Assembly (NCBI GenBank): GCA_907163345.1 | Contig: CAJQUN010000001.1 | Location: 6,820,001-6,884,000, forward strand | DNA: 64,000 bases | Direction of reading: 5' to 3' | From: Haberlea rhodopensis | Lineage: Eukaryota > Streptophyta > Magnoliopsida > Lamiales > Gesneriaceae | Shown: positions 52,588-61,648 of the stretch, piece by piece | How positions within the stretch are numbered: the stretch's first letter is position 1 | Layout of the letters: each line of letters starts with the position of its first letter | The notes under the pieces: model-generated | What the model was told of the DNA's origin: nothing | Databases searched by the model: none | What the model saw: only the letters and a program-made list of their open reading frames with translations | Position numbers and translations under genes: made by a program

Positions 52588-54180
52588 TCATGGTATCTTG
52601 TAGTGGGGCATTTTCCTCGCAGGTCGGAAAGTGTCATAGAGTCCCTTAAGTCCAGCTTCTCTCCTATTATCCTTCAGTGCAAGGGGGAATGGAGGTTCAA
52701 TTTTATATTCATGGAATGGAGGGGACTTACCTCGTGGTTCCTCTTCTTGCATGGGCTCTTCAACATCCTTCTCTTCCTTCATCTCTCCATTCTTTGGTGG
52801 TGTCAGTACCACCTTTTCCTTATCTTCATCGCTACTCGTCTTCAAAGTGATTGCACTCACATTCTCCCTTGGGTTCACAATTGGCTGTGACGGTAGTCCA
52901 TTTGACATGCTCGTTTCAAGCTTATTGAGCGAAGTCGCCAATTGTCCCATTTGCGTAGTCAAACTCTGGATGCTCGCCCTCGTCTCCTATTGAAATTGTA
53001 AGCTATTTTCAGCAATAACTTTAATAATATTTTCTAACCTGTTAGAAGGAGGGTGCACTGGAGGTGGTGGAGGTCTCTGATATGGCGGTCTATAGGGTGG
53101 AGGTTGGTGCATCTGTGGGTTCCCGTATCCTTGGTTCGGATGGTCCCTCCACCCTTGATTGTAATTGCTCGAGGGATTGTCATAGCCCCTTTTTGGTGGC
53201 CCTGGGAATCCTCCCGCTGCATTCACGTGCTCAGTGTTTGTCTCTTGTAGTGAGGGACATGCATCAGTGGGATGGTTCATAGCTAGACAGATTCCACATG
53301 GCTTCATCTTCCCCACGTTGACTCTCGCAAGATTACGCACAAGAAAAGTTAGATCAATCAGTTGTTGTTCCAAATTGGATACATTTACCTCTTTTCTTGG
53401 CGGTTGTCCATGGCGAACATGTCCAAATTATTGGGAGTTAGCCGCCATGTTAGCTATTAAGTTCCTTGCCTCTTCCGCTGTCTTGTCAATGAAAGCTCCT
53501 CCACTTGCCGCGTCCACTAAGTTCCTGTCACCAGAAAGCAAACCTTCATAGAAATATTGAATTAGAAGATGTTCACTTATCTGATGTTGTGGGCAGTTTG
53601 CACACAACTTCTTAAATCGTTCCCAGTACTCATGCAATGACTCCTCTTGGTATTTCTTCACACCGTAGATTTCTTTCCTTAAGTTAGTCGCCCTTGAACC
53701 CGGAAAGTACTTCTCAAGGAAGACTCTTTGTAAATCAGTCCACGTGGTGATTGATCCGGAGGGTAAGTAGAATAGCCAATCTTTAGCAGCATCCTTTAGA
53801 GAGAATGGAAAGGCTCTCAGTTTGATTTGCTCCTCCATTACTCCACTCGGCTTCATCGTAGTGCATACCACGTGGAATTCCATCAAGTGTTTGTGTGGGT
53901 TCTCACCTGCAAGACCATGAAAAGATGGCAATAAGTGAATTAGTCCAGATCTAAGTTCGAAACTTACGTTATTCGCAAGAGCAGGGAAAGTGATGCAGAG
54001 AGGTTGTTGATCCAAGTTAGGATTCGCCAACTGCCTCAAACTTTGATTCGCAGCCATCATGTTCCTCTCTTCTTCTTTCTCAAGTAACCTTGCTTCTCTT
54101 ATTCTCTGATATAGTGTCCACTCGATCTCAAGATCGTAGTAAAAATTCTCTTCGTGATCAGAGGGTTCACCTGTACTCAT
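52588..54180 (-). pseudogene. Athila element B gag, with in-frame stops
   Basis: Start ATG at 54180 (MSTGEPSDHEENFYYDLEIE). Gag core: NPHKHLMEFHVVCTTMKPSG, LRAFPFSLKDAAKDWLFYLP, WTDLQRVFLEKYFPGSRAT, HEYWERFKKLCANCPQHQ. Zinc knuckle CGICLAMNHPTDAC near 53290, then a Pro/Tyr-rich tract (QPPPYRPPYQRPPPPP). TAA at 53428-53430 replaces CAA (NSQ-QFGH in the sister copy), and TAG near 52987 replaces CAG. The frame 52588-52962 continues to the protease junction. Confidence 0.9.
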
Positions 54181-54249
54181 CAACAAACCACAGTAGTATA
54201 AAACGAAATAAATAAAATAAAGTGACGCTAACACAAAAGTAATTGCCTT

Positions 54250-54266
54250 CCCCGGCAACGGCGCCA
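54250..54266 (-). other. Primer-binding site of Athila element B
   Basis: Minus strand TGGCGCCGTTGCCGGGG, five bases inside the LTR. This is the primer site typical of the Athila group, usually assigned to tRNA-Asp. Confidence 0.85.
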
Positions 54267-54271
54267 AAATT

Positions 54272-55663
54272 TGGTAGCGTTTATCGCGTACTCCCAAATT
54301 AACCCTCTCATTAATAACAGTAATGAATGTAGTAGCGTGAGTAGGGATCGATCCCACGAGGAAGTGAATACTTTTATGCTAACAAGTATCAAAATAGGGG
54401 GTTATCAAATTTCTTTAACTATAACTAAATTAAACGAAAGCAAACAATTAACTAGTTTATAAAGATTAAGAAGTAATTCTTGGTTTTGGGTCAACTTTAC
54501 CCTTGGAAATCATTCACTCGATCATCAAATTACTAAACATATGAATTCATTCAATTATTCATCAATTGAAAACTTAATTCCTTACTTACCTTAATCGTGG
54601 TAAAAAAGAAAACAACATTCAATTTGACTCTTATCAACTCTTTAACCAAAACAACAGTCGTTAAGATTAAATCAATGATAGTTTCAAAACGAGTAAGTTT
54701 GATGAATCTAATCAATAAGAACTACAGCCGTTAGAATTAATTATCCAATCATTTTTCCTAAGAATTTAATAACACCAACATCAGGTAATTATCAATCTTA
54801 GTTGCTTCTCAATTAGCATTATATATAGTATGTGATTACTAGGTGATCAATCTATCAATCAAACACAATACTCATAAGAATCATAATCTGAAAAACAAAT
54901 TGAAATTGAATTGAAAATTCATCAATCAAATCAAAATTTTCACAAGTATTTTATTCCAAAGGCAAGTATCCCTCAACCAAGAATCAAAGTGTTTAGCCTT
55001 GCATAACTAAATCTAAAACTAACAAAAATTGTATCAAAAACATCAAACAATCAGTAGAAAAGAAAGTTACTAAAGCGAAGCACGATTCCGGCTTGTTGAT
55101 TCCGTCTTCGTTCTTCGAGCGTCTTTACAAAAATTGAAAGAAATATTATTCTAAAAATTTAAAACTATGTTCTAAGGTTTGAATTCTCTCTTTAAGAGAC
55201 TAATTTTCGAGTATCAATAGGTAGGGAGGCTGATAGAGTAGGGTAGAATCCATGTGGAAAGGAAAGAAATCAAGTCTCCACACTTTCCAAAACTCAGCTA
55301 GCGATCGATCGCTTGGCTCCAGTGGGTTTTGGCGATCAATCGCCACTTTTCCCGCGATCGATCGCTGCAACGTAAATTTTGTTGCTCAATTTTCTGTCCA
55401 AAGGCGATCGATTGCCTCCTTCACGCGGTCGATCGCTTCCACTAAAATTACATTTTTAGCATTTTTCTTGATCTATATTGAGTCCTTATTAGCTCCAAAA
55501 GCTTTTCTTGACTTTTATTCGCCTTAGTTAGCTCGATTTCTTCGATTCCACCTACAATAACACAAATATACGATTAGGTAGCATATGTATCAAATTATCC
55601 ATCAAAACATACCAAATCGTAAACAATTAAATGCAATAGATGTGTTTATTTCTAGTCACATCA
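54272..55663 (-). repeat. 5' LTR of Athila element B
   Basis: 1392 bp. Palindromes of the GCGATCGATCGC type lie at 55299-55435. Confidence 0.93.
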
Positions 55664-55668
55664 ATAAG

Positions 55669-56030
55669 AGTCGAATTGAATGCTGTTTTCTTTTTTACCA
55701 CGATTAAGGTAAGTAAGAAATTAAGTTTTCAATTGATGAATAATTGAAAAAATTCATATGTTTAGTAATTTGATGATCAAGTGAATAATTTCCAAAGGTA
55801 AAGTTGACCGAAAACCAAGAATTACTTTTTAATCTTGATAAACTATAATTTTGTTTGATTTCGTTTAATTTAGTTATAGTTAAAGAAATTTGATAGCCCC
55901 CCTATTTTGATACTTGTTAGCATAAAAAGTATTCACTTCCCTGTGGGATCGATCCCTACTCACACTACTGCATTTATAACTTTTATTAACTTGAGAGGGT
56001 TAATTTGGGCGTACGCGATAAACACTACCA
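55669..56030 (+). repeat. LTR of the rearranged Athila, part 3
   Basis: Resumes with AGTCGAATTGAATGC after the ataag duplicate and ends GCGATAAACACTACCA. Confidence 0.9.
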
Positions 56031-56035
56031 AATTT

Positions 56036-56046
56036 TGGCGCCGTTG
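56036..56046 (+). other. Partial primer-binding site, plus orientation
   Basis: TGGCGCCGTTG, the first 11 of 18 primer-site bases, following the LTR after the usual spacer AATTT. It is then joined to minus-oriented sequence sharing TGATA/TGATAG. Confidence 0.85.
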
Positions 56047-56751
56047 ATAGGCTAGTCAAAGAATGTCGAATGAGGATCTTTTGTATGCTTAGCATACAAC
56101 CATTCCTTTGCATTAAAGCTCAAAAATGGTACTAGTGATTGATTTTCTTTACATGGTAGGCTTGAAAGGCTCAAACGCATCAAAGATTGCATATATCACT
56201 TTCATGTTTGCAAGTAGTCTAGACATACGCCTCAAAGAGCATGTAGTTAAGTTCTAGCATGTATTAGAGATTTCTTAAGACTATCACAAAGTTCACACAA
56301 TCTTCACTAAGCTATGAACACTTCACAAGCCATGACAAAAATGTGCTCAAAATATTCAACTACTATGTTAAAGCAAAATTTGTATTAGAGTTCAAAGTGT
56401 TCCAATGTTAACAATTCACCAATGTTCAAAATCATGCATGATATCAATTAGGTTTCATAATGGGCTAGTGATTCTAAGCATGTGTTCATTACTAACTATG
56501 AGCTCAAAATATTCAAATTTTTCGATTTTTTTGTATTTTTATAATAATAAAAACAATAACACACCACTAATCCCTCCCCCATACTTAAATCTTACATTGT
56601 CCCCAATGTAAAGCAAAAATACAAGAAAAGAGAAAAGTCTAACTACTAAAGCAATAAAAAAAATAAAAGGGAGAAAGGAAACTAACTCCCCTTGAGTTGC
56701 CTCCCAAGCAGCGCCTCTGTTTAACGTCGGTGGCACGACGCCAGTCCTTTA
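56047..56751 (-). other. Inverted Athila 3' non-coding region, truncated
   Basis: Matches 50953-51690 in the same (minus) orientation. The about 700 bp nearest the 3' LTR and the polypurine tract are missing. Confidence 0.8.
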
Positions 56752-57669
56752 TCAAGGTGGGTGATGCGGTGTTGCTCTATCTTTCCTCTTCCACCTCAAT
56801 ATTTTTTTAAGTCCCTTGAATTTTGGTTTGTTTTCCTTTGAGTGTTCGTCCCCAGTCTTTGTTCCTCCTCCATCATTTGTTGATTGCTGTGGTCGATTGG
56901 GAGGGTGTGTCTTTTCAGTCCTACGATCCTGTAAGTGAGAAAAGTGAGAGTCAGCAGTATCATGAGTAGATAAAGCAGCAATAGTATGAACAGTATGCAC
57001 AGGGCTCGAATACATACCTCCTTTGTTATCAAGTCCATCAGTAGCCTTTCCCATCTCCCATAAATCATCATTATCAAAATCATCAAATTCATCATTTATA
57101 TCGATAGCGTAACTAGAATGCTCATGAGTTTTAATGGGTTCATAGATATTAAATTTTGCAATTTCACCATTAGACTCTATTGTCAACAGGCCGATATTCA
57201 CGTCGATCACAGATTTTGATGTTTTCAAGAATGGTCTCCCTAAAATAATGGGGCTAGATGGATCACCATTTTCCATGTCTAAGACATAGAAATCGGCGGG
57301 GAAAACCAAATTCTCTATATGAACAAGTACATCCTCTACTATCCCCCTAGGACTAACTGTGGACCTATCAGCTAATTGAATCACAGTGTTGTCTCGTTTT
57401 AAAGGTCCAGGTTTTAGTTGAGTGTAGATTGAGTAAGGCGTGACATTAATGGAAGATCCTAAATCTAGCATTGCCTTCTCAACTCTAGTGGTTCCTATCA
57501 CACAAGGAATAGAGAACATACCGGGGTCCTTACACTTTGTGGGAATGCTTCTTTGGATGACCGCGGAAACATTCTCTCCTAACTCAACCTTTGGGCACCC
57601 TTTTCTTTCCTTGATCTTATCCGACTTCCAAACTTCTTTCAAAAATCTTGCATATCGAGGCACTTTCAT
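56752..57669 (-). CDS. Athila aspartic protease (copy in rearranged element)
   Basis: 305 codons, open. It begins MKVPRYARFLKEVWKSDK (the ATG is internal to the gag-protease frame of the family), then VIGTTRVEKAMLDLGSSINV (catalytic DLGSS, residues about 70-75), YVLDMENGDPSSPIILGRPF, an acidic stretch, and ends with a basic tail KILRWKRKDRATPHHPP and a stop. No RT follows; the next sequence is 3' non-coding. The better preserved of the two protease copies. Confidence 0.88.
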   Translation of the reverse strand: MKVPRYARFLKEVWKSDKIKERKGCPKVELGENVSAVIQRSIPTKCKDPGMFSIPCVIGTTRVEKAMLDLGSSINVTPYSIYTQLKPGPLKRDNTVIQLADRSTVSPRGIVEDVLVHIENLVFPADFYVLDMENGDPSSPIILGRPFLKTSKSVIDVNIGLLTIESNGEIAKFNIYEPIKTHEHSSYAIDINDEFDDFDNDDLWEMGKATDGLDNKGGMYSSPVHTVHTIAALSTHDTADSHFSHLQDRRTEKTHPPNRPQQSTNDGGGTKTGDEHSKENKPKFKGLKKILRWKRKDRATPHHPP

Positions 57670-59264
57670 TATGGCATCATGTAATGGGACGTTCTCCTCA
57701 CATCGTCGGAAAGTCTCCTAGAGTTCCTTGATATCCCATCTTTTCTATTTTCCTTAAAAGCAATGGGGAATGGGGGTTCAATTTTATATTCAGAAAGTTT
57801 AGGAAACTTACCTCGTGGTTCCTCCTCTTGTATGGGCTCTTCAACGTCCTTCTCCATCTCCTTCATCTCTTCTTGCTTGGGTGGCGTCAGTACCACCTTC
57901 TCCTCAGCTTCATCTTCGCTCATCTTTAAAGTGATGGAGCTCATATTTTCCCTCGGGTTCACAATTGGCTGTGACGGTAGTCCATTTGACATGCTCGTTT
58001 CAAGCTTGTTGAGTGAAGGCACCAATTGTCCCATTTGCGTAGTTAGGCTATGGATGCTCGCCCTCGTCTCCTGTTGAAATTGCAAACTATTTTCAGCAAT
58101 AACTTTAATAATACTTTCTAACCTGTCAGAAGGAGGGTGCACTGGAGGTGGTGGAGGTCTCTGATATGGCAGTCTATAGGGTGGAGGTTGGTGCATCTGT
58201 GGGTTCCCATATCCTTGGTTCGGATGATCCCTCCACTCTTGATTGTAATTGCTCGAGGGATTGTCATAGCCCCTTTGTGGTGGCCCTGGGAATCCTCCCG
58301 CTGCATTCGTGTGCTCAGTGTTTGTCTCTTGTAGTGAGGGACATGCATCAGTGGGATGGTTCAAAGCTAGACAGATTCCACATGGTTTCATCTTCCCCAC
58401 GTTGACTCTTGCAAGATTACGCACAAGAAAAGTTAGATCAATCAGTTGTTGTTCCAAATTGGATACATTTACCTCTTTTCTTGGCGGTTGTCCATGGCGA
58501 ACATGTCCAAATTGTTGGGAGTTAGACGTCATGTTAGCGATTAAGTTCCTTGCCTCTTCCGCTGTCTTGTCAATGAAAGCTCTTCCACTTGCCGCGTCCA
58601 CTAAGTTCCTGTCACCAGAAAGCAAACTTTCATAGAAATATTGAATTAGAAGATGTTCACTTATCTGATGTTGTAGGCAGCTTGCACACAACTTCTTAAA
58701 TCGTTCCCAGTACTCATGCAATGACTCCTCTTGGTATTGCTTCACACCGTAGATTTCTTTCCTTAAGTTAGTCACCCTTGAAGCCGAAAAGTACTTCTCA
58801 AGGAAGACTCTTTGTAAATCAGTCCACGTGGTGATTGACCCGGAGGGTAAGTAGAATAGCCAATCTTTAGCAGCATCCTTTAGAGAGAATGGAAAGGCTC
58901 TCAGTTTGATTTGCTCCTCCGTTACTCCACTCGGCTTCATCGTAGTGCATACCACGTGGAATTCCATCAAGTGTTTGTGTGGGTTCTCACCTGCAAGACC
59001 ATGAAAAGATGGCAATAAGTGAATTAGTCCAGATTTAAGTTCGAAACTTACGTTATTCTCAAGAGCAGGGAAAGTGATGCAGAGAGGTTGTTGATCCAAG
59101 TTAGGATTCGCCAACTGCCTCAAACTTTGATTCACAGCCATCATGTTCCTCTCTTCTTCTTTCTCAAGTAACCTTGCTTCTCTTTTTCTCTGATGTAGTG
59201 TCCTCTCGATCTCAAGATCGTAGTAAAAATTCTCTTCGTGATCAGAGGGTTCACCTGTACTCAT
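57669..59264 (-). CDS. Athila gag (copy in rearranged element)
   Basis: About 532 codons from the ATG at 59264 (MSTGEPSDHEENFYYDLEIE). The open frame begins earlier, in the primer site, but family starts agree on MSTGEP. Gag core (HLMEFHVVCTTMKPSG, WTDLQRVFLEKYFSASRVT, HEYWERFKKLCASCLQHQ), zinc knuckle CGICLALNHPTDAC, Pro-rich tract, coiled Met/Leu segment (LTTQMGQLVPSLNKLETSM) and a Glu-rich region. No stop until a shift in the last residues (RRLSDDVRRTSHYMMP) puts the protease in another frame. Confidence 0.9.
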   Translation of the reverse strand: MSTGEPSDHEENFYYDLEIERTLHQRKREARLLEKEEERNMMAVNQSLRQLANPNLDQQPLCITFPALENNVSFELKSGLIHLLPSFHGLAGENPHKHLMEFHVVCTTMKPSGVTEEQIKLRAFPFSLKDAAKDWLFYLPSGSITTWTDLQRVFLEKYFSASRVTNLRKEIYGVKQYQEESLHEYWERFKKLCASCLQHQISEHLLIQYFYESLLSGDRNLVDAASGRAFIDKTAEEARNLIANMTSNSQQFGHVRHGQPPRKEVNVSNLEQQLIDLTFLVRNLARVNVGKMKPCGICLALNHPTDACPSLQETNTEHTNAAGGFPGPPQRGYDNPSSNYNQEWRDHPNQGYGNPQMHQPPPYRLPYQRPPPPPVHPPSDRLESIIKVIAENSLQFQQETRASIHSLTTQMGQLVPSLNKLETSMSNGLPSQPIVNPRENMSSITLKMSEDEAEEKVVLTPPKQEEMKEMEKDVEEPIQEEEPRGKFPKLSEYKIEPPFPIAFKENRKDGISRNSRRLSDDVRRTSHYMMP

Positions 59265-59332
59265 CAACAAACCACAGCAGTATAAAACGAAATAAATAAA
59301 ATAAAGTGACGTTAACACAAAAGTAATTGCCT

Positions 59333-59350
59333 TCACCGGCAACGGCGCCA
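59333..59350 (-). other. Full primer-binding site at the right end of the rearranged Athila
   Basis: Minus strand TGGCGCCGTTGCCGGTGA. Its first base is the terminal base of the insertion. Neither LTR nor spacer lies outside it, and the ccttg duplicate begins at once. Confidence 0.88.
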
Positions 59351-59942
59351 CCTTGCTTCTTATGTGTTCAATGTGTTTGAATCAATTGATAACTGTGAAC
59401 CTAAAACCTACAATGAAGCTTGGATTCTTGTTCCTAAACTTTTTAATTGCTCAGTTGTTGATTGCAAATGGTTGTTTAAGGTTAAGAATGAAAATGATTC
59501 TGTTAGGTTCAAAGCTAGAATTGTAGCTAAAGGTTTTACTCAAAAAGAAGGTGTAGACTTCACTGAAATTTTTGCTCCTGTTGTTAAGTTCACTACTGTG
59601 AGAATTATGCTTTATCTTGTTGCTCAATTTGACTGGGAACTTATACAAATGGATGTAAAAATTGCCTTTTTGCATGGTGACTTTGATGAAAAGATTTATA
59701 TGAAGCAACCTGAAGGTTTTATTGATTCTAAAAACCCTGATAATGTGTGTTTGCTCAAAAAATCTTTGTATGGTCTAAAGCAATCCTCTAGGCAATGGAA
59801 TAAGAAGTTTGATGAGTCCATGCTTTCCTTAAAATTTAAAAGAAGGTCTTATGGTCATTGCTTGTATTTTAAGGATAAAGTATTTGTGCCTATAGTCCTG
59901 TTGATTTATGTGGATGACATCTTATTGCTAGTCCCTGTTTGA
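59351..59942 (+). pseudogene. Copia-3 RT, second (downstream) copy
   Basis: Resumes inside the duplicated segment (CCTTGCTTCTTATGTG). After the 75-bp deletion it runs WILVPKLFNCSVVDCKWLFK, VRFKARIVAKGFTQKEG, FLHGDFDEKIYM, YGLKQSSRQWNKKF and the catalytic YVDDILLL. It stops at TGA 59940-59942, with the next piece overlapping in another frame. Confidence 0.88.
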
Positions 59943-60964
59943 AATCAACTCAGCATGTTAAGAAATGTCTAAGTGAAAAATTTGATATGAAATTCTTAGG
60001 AGATGCTAGAAGAATATTAGGTATGGATATGGTGAGAGATCGGAAGATGTCGACTATCTACTTGAACCAAACTCCTTATGTTGAAAAGATTTTGAAGAAA
60101 TTTTCTATGGTTGATGCTAAGCCTGTTAATGTGACATTAGCTGCTCACTTTGTGTTGCGTAAAGATCAATGTCCTAAATCTGATTTTGACTTTGATTCTA
60201 TGAAGAATGTGCCTTATTCAAATGCAATAAGATCTGTTATGTATTTGATGGTTAGTACTAGGCCTGATATAGCTTATGTTGTTAGTTGCTTAAGTAGGTA
60301 TATGTCTAACCCTGGCATGGTGCATTGGAATGCTGTTAAATGGCTATTGAGATACATGAAACATTATGTGCATTATGGCTTGAGTTTTTCTAAGTGTTCT
60401 AAAGGTGTTAAACTAAAAGGTTATGTGGATTCTAACTATGCTAATGATAGGGAGAACAGAAAATCTACTACATCTTATGTGTTCACTTTGTGTGGTGCTT
60501 GCATTAGTTGGAAATCCCAGTTACAACATATAGTTGCTTTGTCTACAACTGAATCTGAGTAAGTTTATGTAACCAACGCTTTAAAAGAAGCTGTCTGGTT
60601 AAAATGATTGATTTCTGAAATTGGCTTGCTTGAAGGTGATGTAGTTGTGTTTTCTGATTCACAATCTGGAATACAATTGTGTAAGAATCCAGTCTTAGAT
60701 GATAAAATTAAGCATATTGATGTTAGGTTTCATTACATTAGAGATGTTGTTGCCAAAGGCTTAGTTTATCTTGAGAAAATACATTCTGAGTTTAATCCTG
60801 CTGACATGGGTACTAAGTGTTTGTCCTTTAGTAAGTTTCAATCATGTTTAAAAACTTTAAAATTGATACTGGTGATTGATGCATGTTTAGTCCTTTGGTT
60901 AGTGTTTTATAACCTGTTGTGTGCTCGTTACAAAACTGTTACCCTGGTTACTTTCCCACTTTAA
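59939..60964 (+). pseudogene. Copia-3 RT end and RNase H
   Basis: 59939-60562 carries the RT thumb (VMYLMVSTRPDIAYV, WNAVKWLLRYMKHY) and RNase H start (GYVDSNYANDRENRKS, ALSTTESE, then TAA). A further stop near 60606 separates 60608-60964, which holds FSDSQSGIQLCKNP, HIDVRFHYIRD and NPADMGTK, the usual copia RNase H ending. The last about 25 residues are read-through. Confidence 0.88.
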
Positions 60965-61133
60965 CTTGATGTGTGCTTGTTATTGTTTTCCTTGTCTTTA
61001 CTTTGTCTTTTGACAGGAACTTGGTCCACACAATTACTTTGTGTATTGTGGGGACCATAAGGCGATGATGATGTCTGCTTGTATGTTTTCCCTACGTTTG
61101 AAGATAAACCGATATTGGGCCAAGGTGGAGATT

Positions 61134-61648
61134 TGTTAAGATTATGGCCCAACTAATCAAAGCCCATTAGGGCTTAACCAGTCCTTTACCTTAATTAACC
61201 TGCCCTAATCTGATTATTAAAGTTGCCTCCTTTATTCTGCTGAATATCAGTACGTGCGCCTCTTTTTCCTTTGGGTGTCTGAACGTGCGCCTCCTTCACC
61301 ACTCTTCTCTCTTGCCTTTCTTCCTGCTCTTATTCTGTGTGATTACCGTCTCTCCCTTTGTGGACGCGGCGGGTTGAGCGAGAGTGTCCTATTGTCCGGT
61401 TGCTTTGTGCTCCAGTTGTTTGGCGTGTGGTTAGTGCTTCAGGCGAGGCTGTTGGCTGTGAGCTCCCTGCCATGAGCTTTGTGCTTTTGGCTGGGAGTGT
61501 GAGTAGTTTCGTGGGTTCGGTGGTTCTGTCAGAGGGTGTTGGCGTGTGCTCCTTGTCCGTTTTGCTTTGTGCTTAGGCGGCTGGACAATAAGTTTGGGGT
61601 GTCGACACCTTCCGGTCTTTACTTTGGATTATCTGTGACGTAGATTGG
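61134..61648 (+). repeat. 3' LTR of Copia-3
   Basis: 515 bp, about 93% identical by eye to 34034-34552. It is preceded by the purine tract GGTGGAGATT. Confidence 0.9.

Larger units (their letters stand above)
47779..55663 (-). mobile_element. Athila-type gag-protease element (element B), non-autonomous
   Basis: Complete minus-strand element: 5' LTR 54272-55663, primer site 54250-54266, gag 52588-54180, protease 51825-52460, 3' non-coding 50262-51824, purine tract 50249-50261 and 3' LTR 47779-50248. Target duplication ataag on both sides (47774-47778 and 55664-55668). Only about 4 kb lies between the LTRs, and no RT, RNase H, integrase or env is present, so it needed enzymes from another element. 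Gag and protease carry several stop codons. Confidence 0.93.
37976..59350. mobile_element. Rearranged Athila insertion: LTR-PBS plus inverted internal region
   Basis: Flanked by ccttg on both sides (37971-37975 and 59351-59355) inside Copia-3, so inserted by an integrase. Left to right, with younger insertions removed: an LTR in plus orientation (37976-38311, 46997-47778, 55669-56030), a 5-bp spacer and 11 bases of primer site in plus orientation (56036-56046), then 3' non-coding region, protease and gag in minus orientation (56047-59332), and a full 18-base primer site in minus orientation (59333-59350) whose first base is the last base of the insertion. There is no second LTR. This arrangement is not a known normal form; see findings. 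Confidence 0.85.
34034..61648 (+). mobile_element. Old Ty1/copia element, Tork-like (Copia-3), split by nested insertions
   Basis: LTRs at 34034-34552 and 61134-61648, tRNA-Met primer site at 34553-34564 and purine tract before the 3' LTR (GGTGGAGATT, 61124-61133). Coding parts lie at 34951-37960 and 59351-60964. The gap of 21.4 kb is the Athila-derived insertion 37976-59350. The LTRs differ at roughly 35 or more of 515 positions, about 7%, making it the oldest element of this nest. No target duplication is seen (acctc on the left, gaaaa on the right), and the LTR ends are not perfect (GATTGG instead of CA). All frames are broken. Confidence 0.9.

Noticed and set aside
56036..59350. Interpretation of the rearranged Athila as two separate normal elements joined by recombination
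   Set aside because: The single ccttg duplication at the outer ends and the exact PBS terminus are simpler to explain as one insertion, though recombination cannot be fully excluded without reads or related copies.
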